Of a DNA stretch of 64,000 nucleotides, positions 21,181 to 33,390 are shown piece after piece. Each line of letters opens with the position of its first letter. Position 1 is the first letter of the stretch. This stretch comes from Megalobrama amblycephala. Its lineage: Eukaryota > Chordata > Actinopteri > Cypriniformes > Xenocyprididae. A program made the translations under genes and the position numbers. The notes beneath the pieces are model-generated. The model was not told the origin of the DNA, made no database searches, and saw nothing but the letters and a program-made list of their open reading frames with translations. The DNA lies in assembly GCF_018812025.1 (NCBI RefSeq), contig NC_063052.1, positions 22,818,226 to 22,882,225 of the forward strand. The letters are read 5' to 3'.

Positions 21181-21645
21181 TCCTCCCGGCCGCCGGAGAG
21201 AGCCGTCACCGGAATATTGACATAATCCCATCTGGACTACATTACCCATAGGCCCTCATTCCTGGGACTGATTGCGCACACACCTGCACAGCATTACGCT
21301 CACACTATAAAACACTCATACACGCATCCATACACCGCGAAGTCTTGATTTGCCTTGGTGATCATTTCTGAGCGTTTTCTTGTGGACTGTTATCTTGTTA
21401 CCGATTGGACTGCCTTACTTCTGTGAACCTCTGCCGCCTACCCTGATCCTTGCCTGTTTCCTGGACTGTGTTTGCTTGCCGCCAGCCACGACCTCTGCCT
21501 GTTGTAAGACCTTGTTTCTCTGCCGCCTGCCTCGACCCAAGCCTAACCCCGATTACGATACTGCTTTGTCCCTGTTTGTACTGTGCTATATTGTCTTAAT
21601 AAAGACGCTGCAAATGGATCCTCACGCTGTTGACCCATCATTACA
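21180..21645 (+). repeat. 3' LTR of chromovirus 2
   Basis: It matches the 5' LTR from TCCTCCCGGCCGCCGGAG to CCATCATTACA. The first 25 or so bases and the purine tract expected before it are not recognisable, so its left edge is approximate. It has a TATA-like ACTATAAAAC near 21305 and AATAAA near 21599. Confidence 0.88.
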
Positions 21646-21650
21646 CGTTC

Positions 21651-22344
21651 TTATTTTGGGCTCATATGCATATCTCCACACAGTATTCTTTAATATATAT
21701 GAACAGAATTTTGTGTTTGTCTTTAAGCCACATGAAGCATTTTTCTTGTTAAGCATTTGAATGTCCCCGTTCAATTCTGCTAATTCACGAGCGGAGTGAG
21801 AGTCATATTTGCAAAAGGTAATAATGTTAATTATTAAACCAAACAAAATCAAAACTTTCAAAAACACTTAGCAATGTGATTCTTTTATTGAGTGATAAGC
21901 AGTGGGTTTAATCAGTGCCATTACTAAAAGATTTGCCATCCGGCATCTTTTCGTCATCTCCTCGACCTGCTTCCCTTGGTGTTTTTACATGTAGAAAAGG
22001 CAAAAAAACTTTTCATTGTCACTTTTCATTGTTTTTCATTGTCCAATTTTCTCTCAGAACGATGATCAGAGTTACTATCGCCATTATCGATGCAGCATTG
22101 ATGACATACAATGGTGACATTTTTCACAATCATGACAGAAAACAAATTACTGCACTAAACTCAATAACGGAAAGGCTGCGCGATCCTGTCAGTATGGCGG
22201 ATAAACGAAGTTGCCCAGAACTGGTGTTACGTCAGATTCGCATTCTCTATATGATAAACAGAGCTGTGTTACCTCATACTCACGACCGGAAAAGCCGAAG
22301 CGCACTGCATTTGGGCATTTTTAAATGTTGGTATTTGGACAAGG
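21651..22344. other. Non-coding DNA, nothing recognised
   Basis: A 154-codon open frame (21915-22379) shows no known domain and no splice context, and I do not call it a gene. TGTTGGTATTTGGACA at 22326-22341 matches the right end of the neighbouring inverted-repeat element. Confidence 0.4.
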
Positions 22345-22974
22345 TACAAATACCCACACTTGCGGTCTTGGCCACTTGAGAGTGCGTGAACGCGACAGGA
22401 AGTAAGTGTGCAAGACTGTCCCAAGTGCAGTGCCCTTAATGCACACTAAACCCACACTATCTTGAATAAGCATATCCCATCATGCATTATGTTCGGGAAC
22501 TCTCATGCCCCAAAATTGCGAGATGTCAAGGAAAACATTTGACTGTAAGTTAAATTAATTATATATTAGATATATTTTGGTAGTAAAACATAAAGTGTTG
22601 CACATTTTATTGATGCAAAGATGAGTAGGTTATGTGTATTTTGAACAATATCTGAAACTACTTTTATAACTTAAAGAAGCACCACAATTTTAAAATTGTG
22701 CTTCCTGTTAGTTACATAGCGACCACTGAACAGACATTGAACAGACAAGTGTATTTTAAAATGCAAAGTGTTGAAAATAATAATTTAAAAAAAGCTCTGT
22801 AAATGCTTGCATATTTTGCAAGACTATAAGTGTGTCCCATCGGGTAATCAAAAGTTCTACACACACTTGCAGTCCTAATGCCCACTTGAACACTTGAGCC
22901 AAATAATGGAAATAGGACAAGTAAGTAGACAAATGGTCAAGTGCGAAGACCGCAAGTGTTGGTATTTGGACAGG
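22345..22974. mobile_element. MITE-like element with about 35-bp imperfect terminal inverted repeats
   Basis: The left end (CAAATACCCACACTTGCGGTC at about 22346, given here in part) is inverted at the right end (GACCGCAAGTGTTGGTATTTG near 22949-22969). CACTTG-type motifs recur near both ends. No protein is encoded and no target duplication was resolved, so the superfamily is open. Confidence 0.6.
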
Positions 22975-23270
22975 GCATCGGTCTCTCTTGCAGTGTCGCT
23001 CGCTTGCTTACGTTGCACCAGAGCCATATAGAGAGAGAGATGCGACAACTCCATTGGAACGTTTTTTTTTTACAGCAATGGCGGCTTGTAGAGCCTCTCA
23101 ATAGTCCCCGGAAGTAGCAGCCGTGCCATAGAACAGAGAACAGACCGTTTGTGATGTACTTTTTTAAAGGTAAGCCATTTGAAGTATAAGATTTTATATT
23201 ATCAGTACATCTGAATCAAATTAACTTGTGTATTAAAGCATGCTAGCTGATATTGCTCACTAAATAAATA
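22975..23270. other. Non-coding DNA, nothing recognised
   Basis: It contains a purine run (GAGAGAGAGA near 23034) and a T-run near 23062. No coding sequence or clear repeat border was found. Confidence 0.4.
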
Positions 23271-23906
23271 GTTTCAGGTAGTGATGGCAAGATGAAGCCT
23301 CATAAAGCATTGAAGCTTTTCAGCCAAGTGGTTCACAAAAGGGTTCATTTCTCAAGGCTTCATTTGCTCACAATACCACCTGGTGGTCAAAGAGTGTAAA
23401 ACAAGTAGATACATTACAGATGACCTGATGTGATCTGTGATACACAGTTATAGCTTAGAAATAACGGTGAAGAAAAAATCAATTTCCAGACTTATATATT
23501 TATTTGAATGTAATGTGTATTTTCTGGTTGTATATAATGATTGTATAACATAACTGTGTAATAAACGTATTGGTTTTTAAATGAATGGGGCTATCAAATG
23601 TGTGTAAACAAATTATTTGGTCATAACAGGCAGGAGGGGCGATATTATTATTCTAAAACCACACATTCTGAGGGGATCCCATGGGTTTATATATCTGTCA
23701 AAATGTCGCGCCAAGATTCGAACCGCATCCAGTTGAACCATTCGAACCAGTAGTGATGTGTCGTTCTTGAACGATTCGTTCATTTTGAACAAATCTTTAA
23801 TGTGACTCGGGAAGAACGAGTCGTCTCGGGGGGTGATTCGTATCGCGCATGCGCAATATTCTATAGGTTCTGCACTGCTAGTAGTAGTTCACCTGTTTCA
23901 GTCAAT

Positions 23907-24110
23907 GCAGTCTGAGCCAGAAAGAGAATTGATTAGTTTTTTTTCGTGAGTCTTTCGGGTTTTTGAGTCGTTCCTTTATCACGTGACAGACCCATACGCT
24001 AAACCAATGCAGTCTGAGCCGGAAAGAAAATTGATTAGTTCTTTTCATGAGTCTTTCAGGTTTTTGAGTCATTCCTTAATCACGTGACAGACCCATGCTA
24101 AACCAATGCA
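23907..24110. repeat. Tandem duplication (about 100 bp x2), inverted copy at 30275-30365
   Basis: The unit begins ATGCAGTCTGAGCC, contains GAGTCTTTC and GGTTTTTGAGTC, and ends ATCACGTGACAGACCCAT plus GCTAAACCA. Two copies are adjacent. The reverse complement of one unit occurs near 30275-30365, and a short piece (ATGGGTCTGTCACGT) near 24601. Confidence 0.75.
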
Positions 24111-25635
24111 GTCAATACAGTCAGGCTGTGTGACCCAAGCACATTATATTTCTAAGTAAATAACTCTCCAGTTTTATTTCAGTTTGGTTTTCAACTGTTA
24201 AAGCTGAAGTTGTCATAACCTTAATGTTTTAAACTAACATTAATAATTCAAATTCAAAATGTTATTTGCTTTTAATTTATGTCATTATGTCCTTTTTGAG
24301 CAATCTTCTTATACATATATTAGACCAATATGTCAAGTCTGCCTAGGAAAAGCAATTATTATACCAGCAAACTCAAAATTGGAGTAAAAATGAACAAACT
24401 AGGCTATAAATACTTTGTATTGTAGGCTTGGATTATATTATTATATAGCCTAGTGTTTATTTACAGATAGACAGTCAAAAAGATAAATTAATCAATATTT
24501 TATTTATAACAGGGCTTTATTTTATTTATAAAATAATAACACACCACAGATCCTCAAGAAACAGTAACAAAAACAGTGACAGAAATGTCAGAAATAGCGT
24601 ATGGGTCTGTCACGTGCAGTGGCGGCTGGTGCAATGAAATGCAGGAATTAATAGGCTAATTGTTAAATAACCATTTAACTAGTGATATAATAATGTATCT
24701 ATCTAAAACATGGAAAATGCAGTATTTAAAGCATGCCATAGGGCTGAGATCTAAAAAAAATATCTGCATTTAATAAAAAAAAATTTTTTATTTAAGATCC
24801 TGCCCAATATTGTCCTAGAAACAATGTTCATATTGAAGGCTATAAAACATGAATGTAACTGTGTAGTATATGCTATAAATTATGTGCAAAAAAGGGGTCA
24901 AATCACATTAGGCCTATAGGCTACATTCTAAAATTGTACCTTTACAATCTAAAAACAAAATGTTGTTTGAAGCAGAAATTAAATACACTAAACTAAAAAT
25001 GAAAATAAATAAAAACAAAAGAACAGACTAATAATTATTATTATTTTGATTACCCTACAATAGTCACTTTACACAGTTACTGCTATCGTACAAATACACT
25101 TAGTTGTAGGTTCGAAATTCTACATATGACATAATTATGTTCACCACCAAAAACAAATTTTCAACAAATATTTTGAGCAAAATGTATTTTACTCAGATTG
25201 AACTCCGTCTGTTCGGCGCGCGGCGGCGCTCGTTCACGGAAGTTTGTGCTTGCTGAAGGCTCGTCCACGCCTGACTGCAAAATGGAAATATTTTCTCGAC
25301 TTTCTAACTTTTACAGATGGAGAATATGTCTGTCAAATGTAAATTATGCACTGAGGAAATTATTAAATGTCACTTCAGCTTAAAAAAAATATTAATAGAG
25401 GTTTGTTTCCACCAATCGCTGCACAAGTTAAGGTTACGTATGATGACGAAAGCACGTTAGTGCGAGCCCTCCCGGAACCCATAGAGATGGCATTGCAGTG
25501 CCTGCAGTTCGAAAAAAAAAATCTTTGAATGGAAGTCTATGGGAGCAGTCGGGGCAAATCTCCGCCAGACTGAAATGCCCAAAAAGAGGCGGTACTCCAC
25601 AGAGCGTGACTCGATGCTGATTGGACTATATCCAG
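24111..25635. other. AT-rich non-coding interior of the inner hAT
   Basis: No gene was recognised. It contains a GC-rich island near 25205-25240 and poly-A runs. The open frames here are short and carry no motif. Confidence 0.45.
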
Positions 25636-27485
25636 AGGTGTGTCTGTGTAGATGTGCATGCATGCGGAAGAGAACACACGTTGTTGGATCGTGGCATTGG
25701 CTGAAAGATTTGGTTGTGAGATTTACTACAATGACAATGGCGGGAGGATATCAAAATCCGACAGCAATGCTTGGATATTATAACTAAAACTGCTGCACTA
25801 TTTTGAAAAAATATACTTTGGACACGGGCTCATATGTTTGTTAGATACGATCGTATACAGTTTTACAACATAAACGCTTCTCAGATTGCATTATTTCTTG
25901 AAGAACGATGACAGAGAGCAGATCATTCAGAAGAAATGTGAAATGTTTTTTTTTTGTTTTGCAATGGACACTCATATTTTACCCAAGTGCCACGGATTGG
26001 ATTCATCTCGCGATCTCTATATCATTATAAAGGTATGAAGTCCCATTTGATTTTCCATGTTGTTATTTGCACATCCAACACTGGTCTATATCTATATCTT
26101 AAACAAACAAACAAAAAAACACAGTAGATTGACAGTAAACCTTTAGAACTTTCTAATGATAAAACTTATCTTCATTAATATTTTAGATCGTATCTTAGAT
26201 AGATAGATAGCTCCTTGGCTTTGACAGCAACCAGTCGCATCAGCTCAAACCACCTCCCCCCTATGGAAGCATATGTGTAGCAATATTCAATTTGAAATGT
26301 AATATGCAAAATGGCAATGCAATATGTAAAATGGCAATGCATTTCTGTATTTAAATTTACATTTTCCATTCCATATATGCAATGTTTAGAGCAAAATGAT
26401 AATTCAAATTCAATAATAGAATTTACATTTGCCATTTCCTACACTACGTTTAACAAATAATTTAAACATATATTTTAATGCTTTATAAGTTGCAAAATTA
26501 AAATTAAAATGTATTAAAGAAATGATTATATATGTTTAACGCGGTCAAGCCAAAATTGTAGCAAAATGATAATTTAAATGTTATTTTTCTTAATTGCATT
26601 TACAATCACAGTGCGATTGTATTTTCATTAAATGCCCCGCAATGAAGTAGCAAAATTCAATGTGGATTTGAAACATAGACTGTAAAAAAATATGGACGTA
26701 GCGTCCGTGACGTCACCCATAGAGTTCTGAACAGCAGTTTTGAAGCAAAAATGAGGCCGCTGCCATCTTAGCTGCGCGTCACCGCACGTCACTCCCGGAT
26801 AACTGAGAATGGGTAAAGAGGCGGGGAGGTGGTTTGAGCTGATGTGACGGTTGCTAAACCAAGCCCGCCTAGCTCGACGTGACCATGTTAGCAAGCAAAG
26901 GAGCTATCTATCTATCTAAGATACGATCTAAAATATTAATGAAGATAAGTTTTATCATCAGAACGTTCTAAAGGTTTACTGTCAATCTACGGTGTTTCTT
27001 TAAGATATAGATCCTCCAACACCAGTAGTGTTGGGTGTGCAAATAACAACATGGAAAATCAAATGGGACTTCATACCTTTATAATGAAATAGAGATCACG
27101 AGATGAATCCAATCTGTGGCACTTGGGTAAAATATGAGTCTCCATTGCAAAACAAAAAAACATTTCACATTTCTTCTGAATGATCTGCTCTCTGTCATCG
27201 TTCTTCAAGAAAGGATGCAATCTGAGCAGCCTATATGTTGTAAAACTGTATACGATCGTATCTAACAAACAAATGTGCCTGTGTCCAAAGTATACTTTTT
27301 TCAAAATAGTGCAGCAGTTTTAGTTATAATATCCAAGCAGTGCTGTCAGAGTTGTATATCCTCCCGCCATTGTCATTGTAGTAAATCTCACAATCAAAAC
27401 TTTCAGCCAATGCCACGATCCAACAACGTGTGTTCTGTGTCTCTTCCCCATGCATGCACATCTACACAGACACACATCAGTCTCG
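25636..27485. repeat. Long inverted repeat, arms about 630 bp (25636-26262 and 26830-27485)
   Basis: The arms are reverse complements with scattered mismatches. Shared landmarks include TAGATACGATCGTATACAG, GAAGAACGATGACAGAGAGC and GATAGATAGCTCC. The 570-base spacer (26263-26829) itself has inverted partners at 29697-30268. Confidence 0.8.
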
Positions 27486-30268
27486 AATATTATGCAGCAA
27501 GCCATATTTTATAATTGTATAAAATAATCGAGAAAAAAAAAAGCACAAAAACGGCTGAGATGCCAAATACAGCGGAAGCTGAGGTAACGACGGCTCACAG
27601 ACAGCAGTGCAATCTACCTGTCACTCAAGTGACCACGCCCTTAATTATGCAGAACTTCAAGGCTTAATATAATTTAAACGGATAAGTTATAAAAAAATTC
27701 ACCCCCCTCAGAGTTGTCATGAAGGGCAACTGTCAATTACTTCATTAAGGCGGGGCCAGGTGTTGGAAACATTGCGGCAGCAGAGTTATTAAGAGCGAGG
27801 CATAAACTGGCAGATGATGCTGATCAAGAACAGAGAAATGTCAATGTTCCTGCAGATGATGCGCTTCTGTCAGTCATAGAACCATACTTACGTTATTAGA
27901 AGCATAGATATTTATGGTTAGGCGTCTCGCAGTGAACGCGCCTGATGCTCGTGAGGTGAGCGCGCTCGCGCAGCTCGAAGTGCTAACAGACGCTTCGAGT
28001 GAGCGGTGCTTTACAACAGGTTCCTTTACTCATAGAAATAATCTTAAACAAGATGTCCGAGATTATTGTTTGCTCTATCAGCATGTTGTCTCTTTTTATC
28101 GTTCCGATTATTGTTTATGCATCATTTAATTCATAAAACGATGTGTAATCTGGATGCTAATGAGTGTTATTTGTAATAATAATAATAATAATAATAATTT
28201 ATATTCCCAAAAATAACTGGTCATGTCTAAACCCATCTTTCACACACTAAAGCACATGTGAACAGGTGATGATGTTGAGGATATTTTCCTAGCACAGTTT
28301 GGGCCCTTTAATGGACCATACGCATGAAGCGTTCTTTAGAATGTCCGCAATAATACAAACTAGCTGGAAAACGTCTGGTGAAATGTCACTTGTTGGTGTG
28401 TCGCTATCTTTAATGTCCTGTGGTAGCTTTAACGGCTTTAATAGTGTAATACTTAGTTTATAATCAGAATATAGTCACTTAAATACTAAAGCATCAACAC
28501 ACTGTAAATTAAGGATTTATTATGCACAGATTCATTGAACAAAATAAGAGTTTTCACAAGTGTGCTGAATTCATTGATCTTGAGCTGCACTGACTGACAG
28601 CTGCTGTGAGTATAAAGGGAGAGCACTTTCTGTGTAATTCATGCTCAAGAAAAGTTATTGTTTTTCATGAGACTTTGTGAGTACTCCATACATCACCTTG
28701 ACAACGTTTATTTTTAAACCGATTGATTTCATAATGTTTAATATTTATTCAAAAGCGAAGCATGAAAAAAATATTACAGGAAATGTCTTAAATGAGTCAA
28801 TAAATAGTCCTCTGCCGCCATCTGCTGGAAAAGTGGTAATTGATGTGATTTTTATTTTTAACTGATAGTGTTTTCTATCAAATGTTGTATTTCCAACATT
28901 TTGAAACATTCAGTTTTACAAATCCAGTAGTGCCTTTGGGATGTGCTGGAACTGGAGTTTTGTGGCATGATGGCTGAAAATGAAATTTTCATAGAAGAAA
29001 AAAAATAAAAAGATTTTAAAAAGACAAAAACTCATTGCTCAGACCGAGAAGAATGACTCTGTGTAGCTAGCTGTCCAGAGAGACAAGATATCACCTGAGT
29101 GAATTTTAGGAGCATTAGAGATGGGCTGGGTGGGGTGCTTTCTAGTGTGTGAAAGAGAGGTTTAAACATTATTTTTTCGAATAGAAATTATTATTATTAT
29201 TATTATTATTATTAATATAAACAACACATTAGCATCCAGATGGACTATAGTTTTATTATTATAAATGATGCATAAACAATCAGAACGATAAAAAGAGAAA
29301 AACAGACATCATACTGATAGAGCAAGCAATAATCTCGGACATCTTGTTTAAGATTATTTCTATGAGTAAAGGAACCTGTTGTAAAGCACCGTTCACTCGA
29401 AGCGTCTGTTTCAGCACTTCGAGCTGCGCGAGCGCGCTCACCTCACGAGCATCAGGCACGTTCACTGCGAGACGCCTAACCATAAATATCTATGCTTCTA
29501 ATAACGTACTGGTTCTATGACTGACAGAAGCGCATCATCTGCAGGAACATTGACATTTCTCTGTTCTTGATAAGCATCATCTGCCAGTTTATGCCTCGCT
29601 CTTAATAACTCTGCTGCCGCCATGTTTGGCACCTGGACCCGCCTTAATGAAGTGATTGACAGGGCGGGGCGGGAACTTGATCGGCTGGAAATGCATTTTC
29701 AAATCCACATTGAATTTTGCTACTTCATTGCGGGGCATTTAATGAAAATGCAATCGCACTGAGAGTGTAAATGCAATTAAGAAAAATAACATTTAAATGA
29801 TCATTTTGCTACAATTTTGGCTTGACCACGTTAAACATATATAATAATTTCTTTAATACATTTTCATTATAATTTTGCAACTTATAAAGCATTAAAATAT
29901 ATGTTTAAATTATTTGTTAAATGTAGTGTAGGAAATGGCAAATGTAAATTCTATTATTGAATTTAAATTATCATTTTGCTCCAAACATTGCATATATGGA
30001 ATGGAAAATGTAAATTTAAATACAGAAATGCATTGCCATTTTACATATTGCATTGCCATTTTGCATATTACATTTCAAATTGAATATTGCTACACATATG
30101 CTTCCATACTACCTCCCCGCCTCTTTGCCCATTTTCAGTTATCCGGGAGTGACGTACAGTCACGTGCTGCTAAGATGGCTGCGGCCTCATTTTTGCGTCA
30201 AAACTGCTGTTCAGAACTGTATGGGTGACGTCACGGACACTACGTCCATATTTTTTTACAGTCTATGC
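26268..30268. repeat. Inverted pairs 26268-26665/29697-30107 and 26668-26830/30108-30268
   Basis: Segment A (TATGGAAGCATATGTG to GAATTT... side) and segment B (CATAGACTGTAAAAAAATAT to GGCGGGGAGG) both have reverse-complement partners on the right. Read in the same direction, the left side has the order A then B and the right side B then A. So the two sides are not simple copies. Segment B resembles a common cyprinid dispersed repeat. Confidence 0.75.
27770..29625. repeat. Long inverted repeat, arms about 430 bp (27770-28200 and 29190-29625)
   Basis: The arms are near-perfect reverse complements: GTTAGGCGTCTCGCAGTGAA and GCGCTCGCGCAGCTCGAAG occur inverted on the right. Each arm ends at an (AAT)n/(ATT)n microsatellite facing the loop (28178-28198, 29191-29213). 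The loop (28201-29189) is AT-rich non-coding DNA without a recognised gene. Confidence 0.85.
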
Positions 30269-30964
30269 TCAAAACCCGAAAGACTCATGAAATGAACTAA
30301 TCAATTCTCTTTGCGGCTCAGACTGCATTGGTTTAGCGTATGGGTCTGTCACGTCATAAACCCGAAGACTTGTCAGACAAGAAGTGAGGTGAGCTTAATC
30401 AGCTTATCATAAACTGAAGACCCAGGTAAAAAATGAATTAATCATTTCTGAATTTTTTCCCCGTCACTGAAGCCTTTTTCAATAACGCAGTGTAACTGCA
30501 CCGTCATTGGTTCACTCATGAGAAGTTGTTGAACCAATGACGGCGCAGCATAGCTGCGCGGCCTATGGCGACAAAGGGTTTAGTGCTATATAAGCCGGCG
30601 TTTCGCCATAGGATTTCATGTCCTTTCTCCTTCAGCGACGACTACACATCTCTTCGCTGATCTCTGTGCTGAAGCCGAAGAAGCTCGCCGCCTAGAAGAA
30701 GCAGCTCTTGCCGCCGTTGAAGAGGCCCCGCAGCGGACCCAGCTGAGCCGCCAGACGACGACAGCGCCTGCTTCCTGTTCCGGCCGCCGTCTCAGCCGTC
30801 TCCTGCCGCCATCCGGCGCCCCCTTTGAGAGCGTTTTCCTCGCGGTTCAATACCGCTCTACGAGCATTTTCCTAGCGGATTCGTCCGCTCTAAAAGAGCT
30901 TCCGCGGCCCTCGCCGCTCTAAAAGAGCCCCCCAATCACCGTTTTCACGCCACCGGCGTTGTTT

Positions 30965-32134
30965 CAAATGCGCGTCACTTCTGTGACACCTGCAGAGCCC
31001 CTCTGCAGGACAACGATGGACACGATGAGTGCGTTGGATGCCTGGGTAAGCCCCATGCGGAAGCCGCGCTCACCGACGCTTCATGCCCGCACTGCGAGTG
31101 CATGAGTCTGGCCTCTCTGCGCTCGCGGGTTGCTTTCTTTACTGGAGGCAGTCCCGCCGCTCGCGCCCTCCCGTCCCCTTCCTGCGAGGAAGAGACAGCG
31201 GGGTAGAGCGACCCAGCGCCCGGAGTTGAGCGAGCTCACGTCGGCCCAGCCCCCGCGTGCCTCGCCCTCTCCCACCAGAGAGCAGTCGCCCGTCAGATTC
31301 TCCCACCCTGAGCAGCGTCCCTCAGCAGATGCAAGTGACCTCGTCTCATTCGGTGGATCGGATGAAGAGCCGCTAGACGACTCCATGTCTCTCGCGGCTT
31401 CCGAAGCAGAAGGCTGGGCTGGCGAGTCGGACGACCCCGCCCCCCCGCCTCCGCTGGAGCCCATTCAACACGGCTCGGGCATGGACGCCAAACTTTTCCG
31501 CGTTCTCTCGAAAGCTGTGGAAGAGCTAGAGCTGGATTGGGCTCCGCCGGAAGAGCCGTCACGGAGCCGCCTGGATGAGTGGTTCCTGCCGGGAAGACGC
31601 CAGGCCCCTTGCCAACGTGCTGCCCCGTTCTTCCCCGAGGTACACGAGGAGCTGACAAAGTCATGGCGCGCCCCCTACTCTGCCCGCCTGCACACCACGC
31701 ACCGTTCAGCCCTGGATGAAGCAGTGGCAGCTCACCTCTGTCCTCCCGCGGCTGTGGGCTGGAAAACAAAGAGGGCCCTTCCTTCAAAGCCCTGCAGGAC
31801 TACCTCCACCCTGGCTTCGCGAGCCTACGCCTCCGCAGGCCAAGCTGCCTCGGCGCTCCACACCATGGCCATATTTCAAGTGTTTCAAGCCAAGCTTCTC
31901 CGCTCAATGGACGAGTCCGGCTTTGATGCACCCGCCTTCAGGGACCTCCGCAGCGCCACTGACCTAGCTCTGCGAGCCACGAAGGCCACAGCCCAGGCCA
32001 TTGGAAGGTCCATGGCCAGCCTGGTGGTTTTAGAGCGCCACTTATGGCTCAACTTGACCGAGATCAAGGACGCGGATAAGATGGCCTTTTTCTCGACGAT
32101 TGGCTCATTCTGGCCCACTCGCGAGCAGAGCTAG
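30965..32134 (+). pseudogene. DIRS Gag-like protein, frameshifted
   Basis: An upstream frame has a Cys/His-rich block (CDTCRAPL, HDECVGCLGKPHAE, CPHCECMSL) and shifts near 31130. The next frame (to 32134) has an acidic, Pro/Ser-rich middle and then DEWFLPGRRQAPCQRAAPFF, EVHEELTKSWRAPYSAR, TTSTLASRAYASAGQAAS and RDLRSATDLALRATKATAQA, which are conserved in fish DIRS ORF1. It is cut near 32088, where RT sequence starts in another frame. Function: presumed particle or RNA-binding protein. Confidence 0.75.
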
Positions 32135-33272
32135 AACTTCACAGATCTGTGCTCCTCAGCCATCTAAAATGCCTGGGACTCAGGGTCAACCTGTCCAAGA
32201 GCTCGCTGCTTCCCAGCCAACATATTTCGTTCCTGGGAGCGGTTTTCGACTCTGTCCGCATGACGGCAGTAGTCTCGCCAGAGCGCGCTCTGGCCATTCA
32301 GCAGCTCGCGGCTTCCGTCACAAACAAAGCCTACCTTCCTCTGAAGCTCTTCCAGAGGTTATTAGGGCTGATGGCTTCCGCCTCCCCAGTTCTACAGCTC
32401 GGCCTTCTTCGGATGCGGCCTCTGCAGTACTGGCTGAAGTTTCGGGTCCCCCGCCCACGCCTGGCGGCATGGCCGCTTCTGTCTCAAGGTCAATCAGGCC
32501 TGTCTATCAGCCCTGAATGAACCCCGAGTGGTTCAAGCGTGGCATACCCCTTCAGGCGGCGTCGCGAAGGACGGTGCTCTCGACAGACGCATCCAACTCG
32601 GGTTGGGGCGCTCTTTGCGAGGGCAGACCGGCCTTTGGCTCGTGGTCACACGAGGAGAGCCATCTTCATATCAACTGCCTCGAGATGCTGGCAGTGATAC
32701 GTGCCCTTCACTTCTTTCAGGCTCACCTGACGGGACGCCACGTCCTAGTCCAATCGGCAGCATGACTGGAATGGGCTCTACCCAGGTTTCTGTCGCTCAG
32801 GGCGACACACATTCCTGGAAAAACCAATCTGGGAGCAGACATGCTGTCTCGGAGCAATGTCCCCTCAGACGAGTGGATGCTCCACCCCCAGACGGTTCTC
32901 AGGATATGGGAATTCTTCGGGAAGGCAGAGGTCGACCTCTTCGCCTCAGAAGACAATTCTCATTGCCCAACTTATTTCTCGAAGAAGGACGACGCGCTGG
33001 CCCACCATTGGCCCAGCACCCTTCTTTACGCGTTTCCCCCAATCGCTCTGATTCCTCAGGTTATCAGACGAATCAGGGAAGACAAGCACAGAGTCCTCCT
33101 GGTGGCCCCGCTCTGGAGGAGCCAGGTTTGGTCCTCAGAGCTGTTCAGGCTCTCCACAAGAGCCCCGTGGCCCATTCCTCTGAGACGGGACCTCCTCTCT
33201 CAGGCGAACAGGACGATTTGGCACCCACAGCCAGAACTTTGGGCTCTGCACTTATGGTCCCTCGATTGTTGA
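32089..33272 (+). pseudogene. DIRS RT C-terminal part and RNase H, broken
   Basis: It starts directly at the RT catalytic motif region (FLDDWLILAHS), then CLGLRVNLSKS, HISFLGAVFDS and FQRLLGLMASAS to a stop at 32520. A frame change follows, with EWFKRGIPL, STDASNSGWGAL (RNase H Asp) and HINCLEMLAVIRAL (Glu). A deletion near 32752 removes the next Asp region. The last piece has KAEVDLFASEDNSHCP, LYAFPPIALIPQVI and PLRRDLLSQANRTIWH and stops at 33271, exactly where the recombinase gene should begin. Confidence 0.78.
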
Positions 33273-33390
33273 AAAAGGCTTCAGTGACGGGGAAAAAGGG
33301 AGACTTTTCCCCATACGCAGTACTCGTTCCGTATCTCAGGGAACCGAGGTTACGTTAGTAACCGAGTACGGTTCCTTTCCTCGCGTCTCA

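Larger units (their letters stand above)
15852..21645 (+). mobile_element. Second Ty3/gypsy chromovirus, older and degraded, 5.8 kb
   Basis: The 5' LTR is 15852-16986 (containing a LINE insertion) and the 3' LTR is about 21180-21645. A 5-bp target duplication CGTTC lies at 15847-15851 and 21646-21650. Between them are gag, protease, RT, RNase H, integrase and chromodomain with many frameshifts and stops. The LTRs differ at roughly 3% of compared sites by eye, so this insertion is clearly older than chromovirus 1. It belongs to a different chromovirus lineage, since LTR and gag are unlike those of copy 1. Confidence 0.93.
30454..33390 (+). mobile_element. Internally deleted DIRS element lacking a recombinase
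   Basis: A 29-base inverted repeat bounds it (30454-30482 and 33269-33297; core GTCACTGAAGCC). A complementary-region-like sequence follows (33325-33380, with CTCAGGGAACC and GTAACCGAGTAC). Inside are a GC-rich leader with TATAAG near 30590, a gag-like ORF, an RT C-terminal part and a broken RNase H. The RT N-terminus and the entire tyrosine recombinase are missing. It is a different subfamily from the element at 1-2681. Confidence 0.82.

Noticed and set aside
21915..22379. 154-codon open frame on the plus strand
   Set aside because: No recognisable domain, no splice context, and it runs into the MITE-like terminal repeat.
27914..28129. Short frame with DAREVSALAQLEVL, also at 29280-29483
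   Set aside because: It exists on both sides only because the arms are inverted copies; no domain recognised.
28201..29189. A gene in the loop of the inverted repeat
   Set aside because: Only short frames without motifs were found.
31081..31787. Long minus-strand frames opposite the DIRS gag
   Set aside because: High GC gives long antisense frames; the plus strand has the conserved DIRS motifs.
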